Assembly: GCF_009846745.1 (NCBI RefSeq)
Contig: NZ_AQPF01000005.1
Span: 62,001-126,000, forward strand
Length of the DNA: 64,000 nt
Reading direction: 5' to 3'
Source: Alloalcanivorax xiamenensis
Lineage (GTDB): Bacteria; Pseudomonadota; Gammaproteobacteria; Pseudomonadales; Alcanivoracaceae
Part shown: in pieces, positions 34,042 through 43,063 of the stretch
Numbering within the stretch: the first letter of the stretch is position 1
How the letters are laid out: the number at the start of each line of letters is the position of its first letter
Translations under genes and position numbers: made by a program
The notes under the pieces: generated by a model
Database searches by the model: none
What the model was told of the DNA's origin: nothing
What the model saw: the letters and a program-made list of their open reading frames with translations, nothing else

Positions 34042-34685
34042 TCAGGGTTCCGATAAAAACAGCCTCACCTGATTGAACTCACTGGCTTCTCCCAGATCCG
34101 GCCAGGTGGTGGCATGCCAATTCCCGAGCGGACGATACCCTGGCGGCTGCAACCCGGCGATACGGGAGTCCGCCAGCAACACCGGCGCGCCAGCCCGGCG
34201 AAAACGGGCCAGCAACGGCAGGTTATCCCGGTCGTAGAGAATATCGGCGGCGGTAACGCGGTCGGCCAGGGCCAGACAGGCGTCCAGATCATCACTCAGT
34301 TCCAGACTGACGCCATTGAGGGCGGCGTTGGCTTCGCTGGCGGCCAGCGCGTCCGGGTCCAGATCGCAAGCGATGACACGGCGGGCACCGCCACCACGCC
34401 GGAACCGGGCCCCACGTCCACCACGCAGCAATCCTTCACCCATTCCGGATGGGTCAGAAGATGGCGCGCCAACACCTGCCCCGAAGCCCAGCATAACGAC
34501 CAGTATGGCGGTGCTTCCATCAACGCATTGGCCACCTCCTGATCCAGACGCTGATCCGCCAGCAGACGGTCGAGCAGCCATAAGGACAGCTCCGGCACCA
34601 GCGGCAACGGCGTGGCACGGAGCTGGATTTCGGGCAGCAAGGCGTTCAGACGAGCTTGCAGCGCCAGCGGCGCAGGCGCACTCAC
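34042..34685 (-). pseudogene. Frameshifted class I SAM-dependent methyltransferase
   Basis: Two frames together make one methyltransferase. The first (GTG 34685, overlapping the trmH stop as GTGA) reads from SAPAPLALQARLNALLPEIQ to VVDVGPGSGVVAV, the SAM-binding motif I. Just after that, near 34385-34400, the sense jumps to another frame with GGARRVIACDLDPDALAAS, running to the stop at 34042. Family members have about six more residues between these blocks, so a short deletion not divisible by three is the simplest cause. It resembles the ETFB lysine methyltransferase/PrmA-like group. If not a sequencing error, the gene is dead. Confidence 0.75.
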
Positions 34686-35386
34686 GAGGCAGCTTCCTGC
34701 CGCGCCTTGGCGGCGGATAGCTCCGCGTTGAAGCGCGTGGCATGGCGCACTTCCCCACTGTCGTTCAGCTCCGGATAGGGCACGCCATAGCGGTCGCAAT
34801 AGCCCGCCAGTTTCGGATGGGCCCAACGAAACAACGTATTCCGGTAGATCTCCGGGTCCAACCGGGGCTGATCATAGAATCCAGCCGCGCGCCGCTGTTC
34901 GCAGGCCTCGGACAGAATGATCGCCGCCGCCACGCTGACATTGAACGACGCCACCATCCCCATCATCGGCACGATCACATGCCCATCCACGGCGGCGCCG
35001 GCGGCTTCGCTGACACCGAAGCGCTCGGTGCCCAGCAACAACGCCGTGGGTTTGGTGAAATCCACCTCCCGATACGGCAGCGCGGTATCGGAAAAATGGG
35101 CAGCCAGCACCTGCATGCCTTGGGCACGCGCCTGCTCGATGGCGCTCACCCCGTCCTTATGTTTGTGCAAATTAATCCAACGTTGCGAGCCCATGGCGGT
35201 ACCCGCCGCCACCTTGGCCCGGTTTTCCGGCAGCACCGCATGCACATCGAGGATGCCAACGGCATCGCAGGTGCGCACCACGGCGGCGATGTTATGGGGT
35301 TTGTGCACCCCTTCCATGATCACGGTGAGATCCGGTTGGCGGCGATTCAACGTATCCAGCAACCGTCGATAGCGTTCCGGGGTCAT
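34682..35386 (-). CDS. trmH: tRNA (guanosine-18-2'-O)-methyltransferase TrmH
   Basis: A 234-residue SPOUT methyltransferase close in length to E. coli TrmH (229). It opens MTPERYRRLLDTLNRRQPDL and has VHKPHNIAAVVRTCDAVG, the SpoU motif 1 with the N...R pair; motif 2 is LLLGTERFGVS and motif 3 is IVPMMGMVASFNVSVAAA, forming the knotted SAM site. It methylates the ribose of G18 in tRNA D-loops. The ATG at 35386 has AGGAG upstream; an upstream extension of the frame runs into the divergent gene and is rejected. The broken methyltransferase follows with a four-base overlap. Confidence 0.93.
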   Translation of the reverse strand: MTPERYRRLLDTLNRRQPDLTVIMEGVHKPHNIAAVVRTCDAVGILDVHAVLPENRAKVAAGTAMGSQRWINLHKHKDGVSAIEQARAQGMQVLAAHFSDTALPYREVDFTKPTALLLGTERFGVSEAAGAAVDGHVIVPMMGMVASFNVSVAAAIILSEACEQRRAAGFYDQPRLDPEIYRNTLFRWAHPKLAGYCDRYGVPYPELNDSGEVRHATRFNAELSAAKARQEAAS

Positions 35387-35482
35387 GGGGACTCCTGTTA
35401 TTGGCGAAGCGCGATTGTAGCACGGGGTTCGCCCACCCTCTGTTGTCGGGCACAATGCACCCAACAGAATAAGGATGACCCG

Positions 35483-36682
35483 ATGAGCGAACGTTCCCTG
35501 CCCCTGGCCGGCATCCGCGTGGTGGAGCTCGGCCAACTGCTGGCCGGCCCTTTTGCCGGCACGCTACTCGCCTATTTTGGCGCCGATGTGATCAAGGTGG
35601 AGCCGCCGGGTGGCGATCCAATCCGCCGCTGGCGGTCCCTGGATGACACCGGCACGTCGTTCTGGTGGCGCAGTCTGGGCCGCAACAAACGCTCGATCAC
35701 GCTGGACCTGAAGACCGACCGCGGCCGCGAGCTGGCCGGCCAATTGATCGACCGCGCCGATGTGCTGATCGAGAACTTCCGGCCCGGCACGCTGGAATCC
35801 TGGGGACTGGGCCCGGAACGCTTCCTGCAAAGCAACCCCGGGCTGGTGTACACACGCATCTCCGGCTATGGCCAGGACGGGCCCTACGCCGACAAACCCG
35901 GCTACGCTTCGGTGTGCGAAGGGGTTGGCGGCCTGCGCTACGTCAACGGCTTTCCCGGCGAACGCCCGGTGCGCCCGAACCTGTCTCTGGGCGACACCAT
36001 CGCCGGCCTGCACGCGGCTCTTGGCATCGCCCTGGCCCTGCTGGAACGGCACGGCAGCCAACAGGGCCAGGTAGTGGACGTGGCTTTGTACGAGTCGGTG
36101 TTCAATCTGCTGGAAGCGGTGATCCCCGAATTCGATGGCGCCGGCCTGATTCGTGAACCGTCCGGTTCCACCGTCACCGGCATTGTTCCCACCAATACCT
36201 ACCGCTGTGGCGATGGCAAATACGTCATCATCGGCGGCAATGGCGATTCCATCTTCAAACGGCTGATGCAGGCCATGGACCGTGACGATCTGGCCGATGA
36301 CCCGCGTCTGGCTCACAACCCGGGGCGGGTGGAGCACGAAGCGGAGCTGGACGCCATCATCGGCGACTGGTGCGCCGGCCAGGATAGCCCCCGGGTGTTG
36401 GCGCGGCTGGAAGAGGCGCGGGTCCCCTGTGGCCCGATCTACAGCGCCGCCGATATGCTGGCGGACCCGCATTTCCAGGCGCGCGGTTTGTTCCAGCAGG
36501 TGGAGATCAACGGCAAGCCGTTGCAAATTCCCGCCATCACGCCCCGCCTTGCCGACACACCCGGCGGCACCCGCTGGCCCGGCGGCGAGGCCGGCACTCA
36601 CACCGAAGCGGTACTGCGTGAGGAACTGGGACTGTCCGAGGCGGAGTTTCAGGCGCTGCGGGACGAGGGCGTGCTGGGATAA
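35483..36682 (+). CDS. CaiB/BaiF family (family III) CoA transferase
   Basis: A 399-residue cytosolic enzyme. Family features are LAGIRVVELGQLLAGPFAG at the start, GADVIKVEPPGGDPIR, the DLKTDRGRE helix and NPGLVYTRISGYGQDGP with the aspartate expected as the covalent catalytic residue downstream. These enzymes move CoA between carboxylates such as succinate, oxalate, carnitine or branched acids; the donor and acceptor are unknown here. ATG 35483 follows AAGGATG. It is divergent from trmH with about 95 bases between them. Confidence 0.88.
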   Translation: MSERSLPLAGIRVVELGQLLAGPFAGTLLAYFGADVIKVEPPGGDPIRRWRSLDDTGTSFWWRSLGRNKRSITLDLKTDRGRELAGQLIDRADVLIENFRPGTLESWGLGPERFLQSNPGLVYTRISGYGQDGPYADKPGYASVCEGVGGLRYVNGFPGERPVRPNLSLGDTIAGLHAALGIALALLERHGSQQGQVVDVALYESVFNLLEAVIPEFDGAGLIREPSGSTVTGIVPTNTYRCGDGKYVIIGGNGDSIFKRLMQAMDRDDLADDPRLAHNPGRVEHEAELDAIIGDWCAGQDSPRVLARLEEARVPCGPIYSAADMLADPHFQARGLFQQVEINGKPLQIPAITPRLADTPGGTRWPGGEAGTHTEAVLREELGLSEAEFQALRDEGVLG

Positions 36683-36720
36683 CGGCGCGGGCCTGAATGC
36701 AACATAGGTTCTGCGAGACC

Positions 36721-36804
36721 GCTGTGGGAAGCTTGCTTGCAAGCGAATGATCTATCGGGGCAGAAGATTCGCTTGCAAGCAAGCTTCCCACAGCGGCTTC
36801 GTAG
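36721..36804. repeat. REP-type palindromic element, copy 4
   Basis: The most symmetrical copy: GCTGTGGGAAGCTTGCTTGC followed by AAGCGAAT, a short spacer, then ATTCGCTTGCAAGCAAGCTT and CCCACAGCGGCTTCGTAG. It separates the converging CoA transferase and globin genes. Confidence 0.9.
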
Positions 36805-36829
36805 TGGAGGTCGAGAAAAGGGGAACGAC

Positions 36830-37270
36830 TCAACGGCGCTGTGACAGCTGCTCGTAGAGATTGTCGATGATGCGCGCGGCGAGGTGCCGGGCGCGGTCGG
36901 TAAGCGGGCCTTCGAAGTGTTCATCCAGATTGGCCACGAACAACGCCAGCCAGCGCTCATGATGCGCGCCGGTGAGCGGCGCCTTGTCGTCCACCGCCCG
37001 ATGTTTGGCCATCATATGCCGATTGTAACGGTCATCGCCAAGCAACAGCTTCTTCCAGAAAGCCGCGATCAGCGGCAGGTGCTCATCGAGATCAATCCGC
37101 GCCACGTCGAGAAACACCGGCGCCAACAGCGGATCCTCGAGGATCCGCTGATAGAACAGTGACACCATGCGGTCGATCCGCTCCGGGCTGTCCAGATCCG
37201 GCCTGCCGGAAGCAGCCTTCTGTTCGGCGATACCGGGCTGAAAAAGCCGTACCCGTTGCCGTTCACTCAC
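36830..37270 (-). CDS. Group III truncated hemoglobin
   Basis: A 146-residue small globin. The sequence IDRMVSLFYQRILEDPLLAPVF starts the fold; FWKKLLLGDDRYNRHMMAKH and HHERWLALF (carrying the proximal histidine) are typical of group III (P-type) truncated globins. Such proteins bind O2 or NO and are tied to oxidative or nitrosative stress, though group III roles are poorly known. It starts at GTG 37270, overlapping the stop of the upstream Mpo1-like gene as GTGA, so the two are translationally coupled. Confidence 0.82.
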   Translation of the reverse strand: MSERQRVRLFQPGIAEQKAASGRPDLDSPERIDRMVSLFYQRILEDPLLAPVFLDVARIDLDEHLPLIAAFWKKLLLGDDRYNRHMMAKHRAVDDKAPLTGAHHERWLALFVANLDEHFEGPLTDRARHLAARIIDNLYEQLSQRR

Positions 37271-37584
37271 CAGCGAATACGCCCGGTCAGGATATCCTTG
37301 AACATCACGAAATCGCCGGCCAAACTGTACCATGGATGCTTGAAGGTGGCGGGCCGATTCTTCTCGAAGAAGAAATGCCCCACCCAGGCGAACCCATAGC
37401 CCACCACCGGCAACAGCAGCAGCCCCCACCAATTACCGGAAAGCAGCACACCGAACAACAGCGCGAACAGACACAGCGTGCCGATGAAGTGCAGGCGCCG
37501 GCAGGTCGGGTTGGTATGCTCCTGCAGATAGTAGGGATAGAACTCCGCGAAGCTCTGGAAATCAGATTGTTTTACCGTCGTCAT
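37267..37584 (-). CDS. Mpo1-like (DUF962) membrane protein
   Basis: A 105-residue protein with two hydrophobic helices (IGTLCLFALLFGVLL and WGLLLLPVVGYGFAW). The histidine-rich motifs RRLHFIGT and VGHFFFEKNRPATFKHP are those of the DUF962/Mpo1 family, which contains an iron-dependent dioxygenase for 2-hydroxy fatty acids in yeast; bacterial roles are inferred. The short form here lacks the duplicated domain of Mpo1. ATG 37584. It precedes and overlaps the truncated globin gene. Confidence 0.8.
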   Translation of the reverse strand: MTTVKQSDFQSFAEFYPYYLQEHTNPTCRRLHFIGTLCLFALLFGVLLSGNWWGLLLLPVVGYGFAWVGHFFFEKNRPATFKHPWYSLAGDFVMFKDILTGRIRW

Positions 37585-37734
37585 AGCGTCACCTGTTCGG
37601 TTGCGCCCGACGCCGCCGATGGCCCTGGGGTCAGGGATCCAGGGCAGCGGCGCCAAGCCATCTGATGTCTCCATTGTCCACCATAGCCGGGCACATACAA
37701 CAGCCCTGATCGGGCCATCCGCGATAGGGACCCC

Positions 37735-38970
37735 ATGACCATGCCCAGCCTTTCCCTGCTCAACGGCTTCAGCACCAGCGCCATCGCCGTTCCCGACCAT
37801 CTGACACCGATCACCGACCGGGGAGCCGAGTGCGCCGCCATTGAGGCCGGGCTGCGGCCTCAACAGGTGGCCACCATTTGGCGCCATGCCCGCGGGCTTT
37901 ACCGTACCGGTATGAATCCCGCCATCGCCCTGTGTCTGCGCCGCCAGGGACAAGTATTCCTGAATCGCACCCTCGGTTACGCCGATGCCGACCAACGGCG
38001 CCGCCTCACCACCGATACGCCTGTTTGTCTGTTTTCCGCCTCCAAGGCGGTCACCGCCATGCTGGTGCATCATCTGGCCGAACAAGGTGAGCTGGATCTG
38101 GACCGGCCAGTGTGTGATTACATCCCCGAATACGGCGCCATGGGCAAGCACCGGACCACGCTGATGCACGTGCTGACCCATCGTGCCGGGGTGCCGCGTA
38201 TCCATGAGCCGGTGGCGGCGGAGGACCTGTTCGACTATGACCGCATCATGGCGTTGCTGTGCCGCGCCAAACCGGAAAACCCCGGGCGCCAGCAGGCTTA
38301 TCACGCGATTACCGCCGGCTTCGTGCTTGGCGAGGTGATCCGGCGCGTCACCGGGGAGAGCATCAACGCCCTTTTGGACCGGGTGATCCGGCGCCCCATG
38401 GGGATGCGTTATTTCACCTTTGGACTGCGGGAGCCGGCGGTGGCGCCGGCGAAAAACGCCGTAACCGGCCTGCAATTACCACCGGTAAACGCCTTTCTTA
38501 CCCACGCCGTGGGCGCTCCGCTGGACGAGGTGGTGGACCTGTCCAACGATCCCCGTTTTCTCGACGCCACCATCCCCGCCGGCAACCTGTACGCCACCGC
38601 CGAGGAGGCCGGCCGTTTTTTCCAGATGCTGCTGGATGACGGCCGCTATCAGGGCCAGCGGTTATTCCGCCCGGAGACCGTGCGCTTCGCCACGGGACGG
38701 GCGGCCACCAAGGGCGGCCGGCTGGACCGTACCTTGATGGTACCGCTGGCATTCTCGCCGGGCTTCATGCTCGGTGCCCGCGCCCTGAGCCTGTACGGGC
38801 CCGGTACCAGCAACGCCTTCGGGCATCTGGGTTTCATCAGCATTTACTGCTGGGCGGATCGGGACCGGGATCTTGCCGGAGCCCTGCTGACCACCGGCAA
38901 GGCGGCGCTGGGCCGGCATTTCCCGGCATTGTTGAAGTTACAGATGGCGATTAACCGGCATACAGCATAA
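37735..38970 (+). CDS. Serine hydrolase of the beta-lactamase (class C/esterase) family
   Basis: A 411-residue protein with no clear signal peptide. The beta-lactamase fold is shown by CLFSASKAVTAM, the SxxK motif with nucleophile Ser in SASK, a YHAITAGFVLGEV segment at the YxN position, and LGFISIYCWAD near the end. These enzymes include esterases, D-aminopeptidases and lipases. The absence of export signals argues for an intracellular esterase and against antibiotic resistance. Divergent from the Mpo1-like gene; ATG 37735 after GATAGGGA. Confidence 0.8.
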   Translation: MTMPSLSLLNGFSTSAIAVPDHLTPITDRGAECAAIEAGLRPQQVATIWRHARGLYRTGMNPAIALCLRRQGQVFLNRTLGYADADQRRRLTTDTPVCLFSASKAVTAMLVHHLAEQGELDLDRPVCDYIPEYGAMGKHRTTLMHVLTHRAGVPRIHEPVAAEDLFDYDRIMALLCRAKPENPGRQQAYHAITAGFVLGEVIRRVTGESINALLDRVIRRPMGMRYFTFGLREPAVAPAKNAVTGLQLPPVNAFLTHAVGAPLDEVVDLSNDPRFLDATIPAGNLYATAEEAGRFFQMLLDDGRYQGQRLFRPETVRFATGRAATKGGRLDRTLMVPLAFSPGFMLGARALSLYGPGTSNAFGHLGFISIYCWADRDRDLAGALLTTGKAALGRHFPALLKLQMAINRHTA

Positions 38971-38971
38971 A

Positions 38972-39107
38972 ACGCAACACGCCGACACGCTAACACACTT
39001 TGGAGGGCGCATCGCCGCGTAGAGGAAGATGCCGGATCAAGTCCGGCATGACGTTTTTCCAAGAGCTGCAAGCAGGCGTTGGATTTGGCGTGCCAGCGTG
39101 TTGCGTG
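38972..39107. repeat. Inverted ACGCAACACGC repeat pair
   Basis: ACGCAACACGC at 38972-38982 recurs inverted at 39096-39107 around the terminator of the serine hydrolase. A third copy sits at 39-to-50 of the 41600s, between hom and thrC. Confidence 0.6.
39029..39058 (+). terminator. Terminator after the serine hydrolase
   Basis: ATGCCGGA and TCCGGCAT form a stem with a TCAAG loop, followed by GACG and TTTTT. The core GCCGGATCAAGTCCGGCATG also resembles a widespread proteobacterial repeat. Confidence 0.6.
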
Positions 39108-39122
39108 CAGGCGTACCCGCCC

Positions 39123-40259
39123 TCAAAAATAAAAATCAAACGCCACGTAGGCGGCGTTGAAATTACCTTCGTAGACATCACCGTTGGCGTCGATGTCACC
39201 GTCGGACCACAGGTATTCCAGATAGAGCCAGCCGGGACCGTACTTGTAACGAATACCCGGAGCGTAAAACTGGACATCACCGGCATCATTGTTACGGGTG
39301 TCGGTGCTGGCCACGCCGCCGTCCAGGTAGTACGCCCAGTTGCGATTCTGATACATCACCTCGGCCACGTGCCGCTGGGTTTTCACTTCCTCGTCCGCGG
39401 GCGCGGCATCGGAGGCCAGGAAGGCATCGAGACCGCCAAAGTCACGGCGGGCGTCGACAAAGCGGTATTTGAAGCTCCAGGGCCCGCGCTGATACAGGTA
39501 GTGAAGATCATAGGCCACGTGCTCGCCGTCGGCCTTGCGGCCGGAGGCGGTGTCCGCGGTCAGGTCCTGCATCCGTCCGTATTGCACCGACGCCCCCATG
39601 GTATGGCCTTCCAGGAAACGCCAGTCCAGATTCAGAACACCGGTTTTCAGCTTGCGGTAGCTGTCACTGGTGCCCCAGTGGCCGTTGTCGTCCAGGGTAT
39701 CGGTGCTGTCCTCGCCCCAGTCGTCCTGGTGATAATAGGCGGCGTCGTAGTGAAAATCGCCGGCGTCACCGCTCAGCTTGAAGCCGACATCCATTTGATC
39801 GCCATAACCGCCCTGCAGGCCGTCGCCAGGCCAGAAGTTGCCCGTCTTCCAACCGAAAGGCACCTGGCTTTTACCCACTTTAAGTAAGGTGTGGTCGTTG
39901 AATTCGTAGCCGATCCAGGCTTTGTGCATGGCAAAGGTATCGCCACTGCTGTTGTTGTTGACGTCGGTGAAGGAACCTCGTCCGATACGGGCTTCGGCAC
40001 TGAACCGCCAGGGACCGTAACCGCCGTCGTCATCGGCGTAGAGAATGAACGCCGGATCGGCGAAATTGCCGCCGGTTTCCCGGTCGAGGTCGGCGTCAAA
40101 GGCGGAATTGGGACCGCCAAAATCGGATTTGTCCACGTACTGGTACACCCACCAGACGCCAGCGCTGAGTTCAGCGCCCGCCTGCGCATTTTGCACCAGA
40201 AACAAAGGCGATATGGCGCCCAGCGCCAGGGCCGGCAGGGCCCGTTTGTTGTCTGCCAT
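39123..40259 (-). CDS. Outer-membrane beta-barrel porin-like protein
   Basis: A 378-residue exported protein. The signal peptide ends at NAQA (about residue 27). The mature part is rich in alternating aromatic/polar strands (AGVWWVYQYV, WRFSAEARIG, MHKAWIGYEF, WSFKYRFVDARRDF, WLYLEYLWSDG) and finishes with AAYVAFDFYF, a classical C-terminal phenylalanine barrel signal. Acidic turns with D/N/G are abundant. It resembles OprO/OprP-type or related porins in layout, but I cannot assign a solute. Monocistronic, with GGGGAGAAG before the ATG. Confidence 0.8.
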   Translation of the reverse strand: MADNKRALPALALGAISPLFLVQNAQAGAELSAGVWWVYQYVDKSDFGGPNSAFDADLDRETGGNFADPAFILYADDDGGYGPWRFSAEARIGRGSFTDVNNNSSGDTFAMHKAWIGYEFNDHTLLKVGKSQVPFGWKTGNFWPGDGLQGGYGDQMDVGFKLSGDAGDFHYDAAYYHQDDWGEDSTDTLDDNGHWGTSDSYRKLKTGVLNLDWRFLEGHTMGASVQYGRMQDLTADTASGRKADGEHVAYDLHYLYQRGPWSFKYRFVDARRDFGGLDAFLASDAAPADEEVKTQRHVAEVMYQNRNWAYYLDGGVASTDTRNNDAGDVQFYAPGIRYKYGPGWLYLEYLWSDGDIDANGDVYEGNFNAAYVAFDFYF

Positions 40260-40386
40260 CGGCTTCTCCCCAGTCGAGTCAGAACTTTTGATTGAAGTAA
40301 GGATTCGTTCCTTGCTGCCTGTTTTTTCGGATTACGACGTGCCCGCCGCCGCTATCAGCGTCAACGCTGAAAGGCGAACCGGGGTC

Positions 40387-40410
40387 GATCACCCCTAAGG
40401 GTGTATCACA
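40387..40410. promoter_or_regulatory. Palindrome upstream of the porin gene
   Basis: ATCACCCCTAAGGGTGTATC holds the symmetrical CACCCCTAAGGGTG. It lies about 130 bases before the porin ATG and could bind a LuxR-type response regulator. This is only a visual suggestion. Confidence 0.3.
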
Positions 40411-40476
40411 ATCAAACGGGTAAGGTCACGTCAGGCGCGTCTTGCCGGGCCGCGTGAAGGCCCCGGAAAACACAGT

Positions 40477-40508
40477 GAAAATCGGCGAAGGCCCTGCCCT
40501 CGCCGATT
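40477..40508 (-). terminator. Intrinsic terminator after thrC
   Basis: On the minus strand AATCGGCGA and TCGCCGATT pair with a GC-rich loop and are followed by TTT. It starts about ten bases after the thrC stop. Confidence 0.75.
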
Positions 40509-40518
40509 CAGGAGAAAG

Positions 40519-41613
40519 TTACAGATTATCCAGAATGGCTTTTTTCACCGCGTCCAGTTCGGCGTCGATAGTGACCATACGGGCACCAGAGGACAATTCC
40601 TGCTGACACTGCGCGATGGCGGTATCCGGATCCTTGAGCCCGTTACCGGTCAGGGTGCAGACGATGGTGCTGCCTTCAGCGATCTTGCCGGCTTTGATGT
40701 CACGCATGGCGCCACCAATGGAGGCGGCGGACGCCGGTTCGCAGAAGACCCCTTCTTTTTGCGCCAGCAGTTTCTGCGCGGCGAGGATTTCCTCATCAGT
40801 CAGTTCGTCGAACCAGCCTTCGGAGTCCTTCTGCGCGGTCCAGGCTTTGTCCCAGGACTGCGGGTTGCCGATGCGGATGGCGGTGGCCACGGTTTCCGGG
40901 TTTTCCACTGCCGCGCCACGCAGGAACGGCGCCGCGCCCGTGGCCTGGTAGCCGACCATGCGCGGTACGCTGCCGGCGATACCGGCTTTGTGGTATTCGC
41001 TGTAGCCCATCCAGTAGGCGGAAATATTGCCCGCGTTGCCCACTGGCAGACAGTGATAATCCGGTGCGCGACCCAGCTCCTCGACGATTTCGAAAGCGGC
41101 GGTTTTCTGACCCTGCAGACGGAACGGGTTCACCGAGTTGACGATGGTGACCGGCGCTTTCTCGGCCACCTGCTTGACCAGTTCCATGCCCTGGTCGAAG
41201 TTGCCGCGGATCTGCATGATCATTGCGCCGTACATCATAGCCTGGGCCAGCTTGCCCATGGCGATCTTGCCTTCCGGAATCAATACGAACGCGGAAATGC
41301 CGGCCCGCGCGGCATACGCCGCCGCCGCCGCCGAGGTATTGCCGGTGGAGGCACAGATAATGGCGTTGCTGCCCTCTTCCACCGCCTTGGTCACCGCCAT
41401 GGTCATGCCGCGATCCTTGAACGACCCGGTGGGGTTCAGACCTTCGTACTTGACGTAGATATCCACGTCCTTGCCGAGCAGGCGCGGGATATTCTTGAGC
41501 CGGATCAGCGGGGTGTTGCCTTCGCCCAGGCTGATGATCGGCGTGTCGTCATTCACCGGCAGGTGGTCGCGGTAACGGTTGATCAGGCCTGTGTAGCGGT
41601 CACGGAATGGCAT
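40519..41613 (-). CDS. thrC: Threonine synthase
   Basis: A 364-residue PLP enzyme of the short threonine synthase type. The PLP lysine is K66 in NPTGSFKDRGM; the phosphate-binding loop is LPVGNAGNISAYW; TPIISLGEGNTPLIR opens the fold. It converts O-phosphohomoserine to threonine. It lies 89 bases downstream of hom, the usual pairing, with a stem-loop in between. Length and ends are normal. Confidence 0.95.
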   Translation of the reverse strand: MPFRDRYTGLINRYRDHLPVNDDTPIISLGEGNTPLIRLKNIPRLLGKDVDIYVKYEGLNPTGSFKDRGMTMAVTKAVEEGSNAIICASTGNTSAAAAAYAARAGISAFVLIPEGKIAMGKLAQAMMYGAMIMQIRGNFDQGMELVKQVAEKAPVTIVNSVNPFRLQGQKTAAFEIVEELGRAPDYHCLPVGNAGNISAYWMGYSEYHKAGIAGSVPRMVGYQATGAAPFLRGAAVENPETVATAIRIGNPQSWDKAWTAQKDSEGWFDELTDEEILAAQKLLAQKEGVFCEPASAASIGGAMRDIKAGKIAEGSTIVCTLTGNGLKDPDTAIAQCQQELSSGARMVTIDAELDAVKKAILDNL

Positions 41614-41669
41614 GGTTGCTCTCTCTTTGTTTCACTAGCACGCAACACGCTTGCACGCATCACGCTGTA

Positions 41670-41693
41670 GCCGGCGGGCAGCAGTCCGCCGGC
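41670..41693 (-). terminator. Stem-loop between hom and thrC
   Basis: GCCGGCGG and CCGCCGGC form a strong stem with an eight-base loop and no T-run. It may moderate thrC expression relative to hom or protect the hom mRNA end. Confidence 0.4.
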
Positions 41694-41702
41694 ATTGTTC
41701 AT

Positions 41703-43004
41703 TCAGGCGTCCAGGGTCTCGACGCGAATACGCATTATATCGTTATCCACGGTGTCCAGGGCAGCGATTCGCTTGAGTGCTTCGTTCATGTCACCCTCGC
41801 GCACCCGGTGAGTCAGGATAACGATGGGCACCAACCCTTCGTCCACTTCCTTCTGCACCATGGCCTCGATACTGATGTTGTTGTCGCTGAGAATGCGGGT
41901 CACGTCCGCCAGCACGCCGGCTTTGTCCTGGACGTGCAGCCGCAAGTAGTAACCACAGGAGATATCCTCGATGGTCAACACCGGTTCGTCGGACATCTGA
42001 TCGGCATGGAAGCCCAGATAAGGTACCCGTTCGTGGTGATCCACGGTCAGTTCACGGCCCAGCTCGATGATGTCCGCCACCACCGCCGAGGCGGTGGGTT
42101 CGGCGCCGGCGCCGGCGCCATAGTAAAGGGTCGGGCCGACCGCGTCGCCGTCGATCATGACCGCGTTCATCACCCCATTGACCCCCGCCAGCATCACTTC
42201 CTGCGGGATCAGAGTGGGATGCACACGCAGCTCAATACCGCTGCCGGTGTCTTTGGCGATCCCCAAATGTTTAATGCGATAACCGAACTGGGCGGCACTA
42301 TTGACGTCCTCGATGGTGATGCGGCTGATGCCCTCCATATAGACCTTGGAGAACTGCAACGGGATGCCGAACGCAACGGAGGCGAGGATCGTCAGTTTGT
42401 GAGCGGCGTCCACCCCTTCCACGTCGAAAGTGGGGTCCGCTTCCGCGTAGCCCAGCGCCTGGGCCTCCGCCAACACTTCGTCGAAACCACGGGCCCCCTG
42501 CTCCATCTCGGTGAGAATATAGTTACCGGTGCCATTGATAATGCCCGCCACCCAATTGATATGGTTGGCCGCCAAACCTTCGCCCAGTGCTTTGAGAATC
42601 GGAATACCGCCCGCCACGGACGCCTCGAAGGCCACATCCACGCCATGCTCCTGGGCAGCCTGGAAGATCTCATTACCGTGCTCGGCGATCAGCGCTTTGT
42701 TGGCGGTGACGATATGCTTGCCATTGCCGATGGCGGTGAGCACCAATTCGCGGGCGACGTCGGTGCCGCCGATCAATTCCACCAGGATATCCACGTCCGG
42801 GTCGTTGGCGACCTCGAACACATCCCGGGACACCCGGATACCGGTAATGTCGCAGGCGGGATTTTCACGCCGCGCACCAATGTGAGCGATCTCAATGGGC
42901 TGCCCCACGCGCCGGGCAATCTCGCCTGCATTGCGCTTGAGTACATTGACGGTGCCTGAGCCCACCGTGCCCAGGCCAGCGATCCCAACCTTAATCGACT
43001 TCAC
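41703..43004 (-). CDS. hom: Homoserine dehydrogenase
   Basis: A 433-residue enzyme with an N-terminal NAD(P)-binding fold (VGIAGLGTVGSGTV), a catalytic domain (INGTGNYILTEME, YAEADPTFDVEG) with the substrate lysine in AAHKL, and a C-terminal ACT domain (YYLRLHVQDKAGVLADVT) for threonine feedback. It reduces aspartate semialdehyde to homoserine. It is the monofunctional type without an aspartokinase domain. It sits between alaC and thrC in one leftward cluster. Confidence 0.95.
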   Translation of the reverse strand: MKSIKVGIAGLGTVGSGTVNVLKRNAGEIARRVGQPIEIAHIGARRENPACDITGIRVSRDVFEVANDPDVDILVELIGGTDVARELVLTAIGNGKHIVTANKALIAEHGNEIFQAAQEHGVDVAFEASVAGGIPILKALGEGLAANHINWVAGIINGTGNYILTEMEQGARGFDEVLAEAQALGYAEADPTFDVEGVDAAHKLTILASVAFGIPLQFSKVYMEGISRITIEDVNSAAQFGYRIKHLGIAKDTGSGIELRVHPTLIPQEVMLAGVNGVMNAVMIDGDAVGPTLYYGAGAGAEPTASAVVADIIELGRELTVDHHERVPYLGFHADQMSDEPVLTIEDISCGYYLRLHVQDKAGVLADVTRILSDNNISIEAMVQKEVDEGLVPIVILTHRVREGDMNEALKRIAALDTVDNDIMRIRVETLDA

Positions 43005-43063
43005 TTGGTCCTCTCCAGAATAGATGTAATCCAGGGTGCGCGTAGTGCACCGGGCCGACGATG

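Noticed and set aside
34742..35482. A long upstream extension of the CoA transferase
   Set aside because: It is antisense to trmH and lacks family similarity; the conserved start is at 35483.
41607..42959. A 450-residue plus-strand open frame across hom
   Set aside because: Antisense shadow of homoserine dehydrogenase; composition unlike the real genes.
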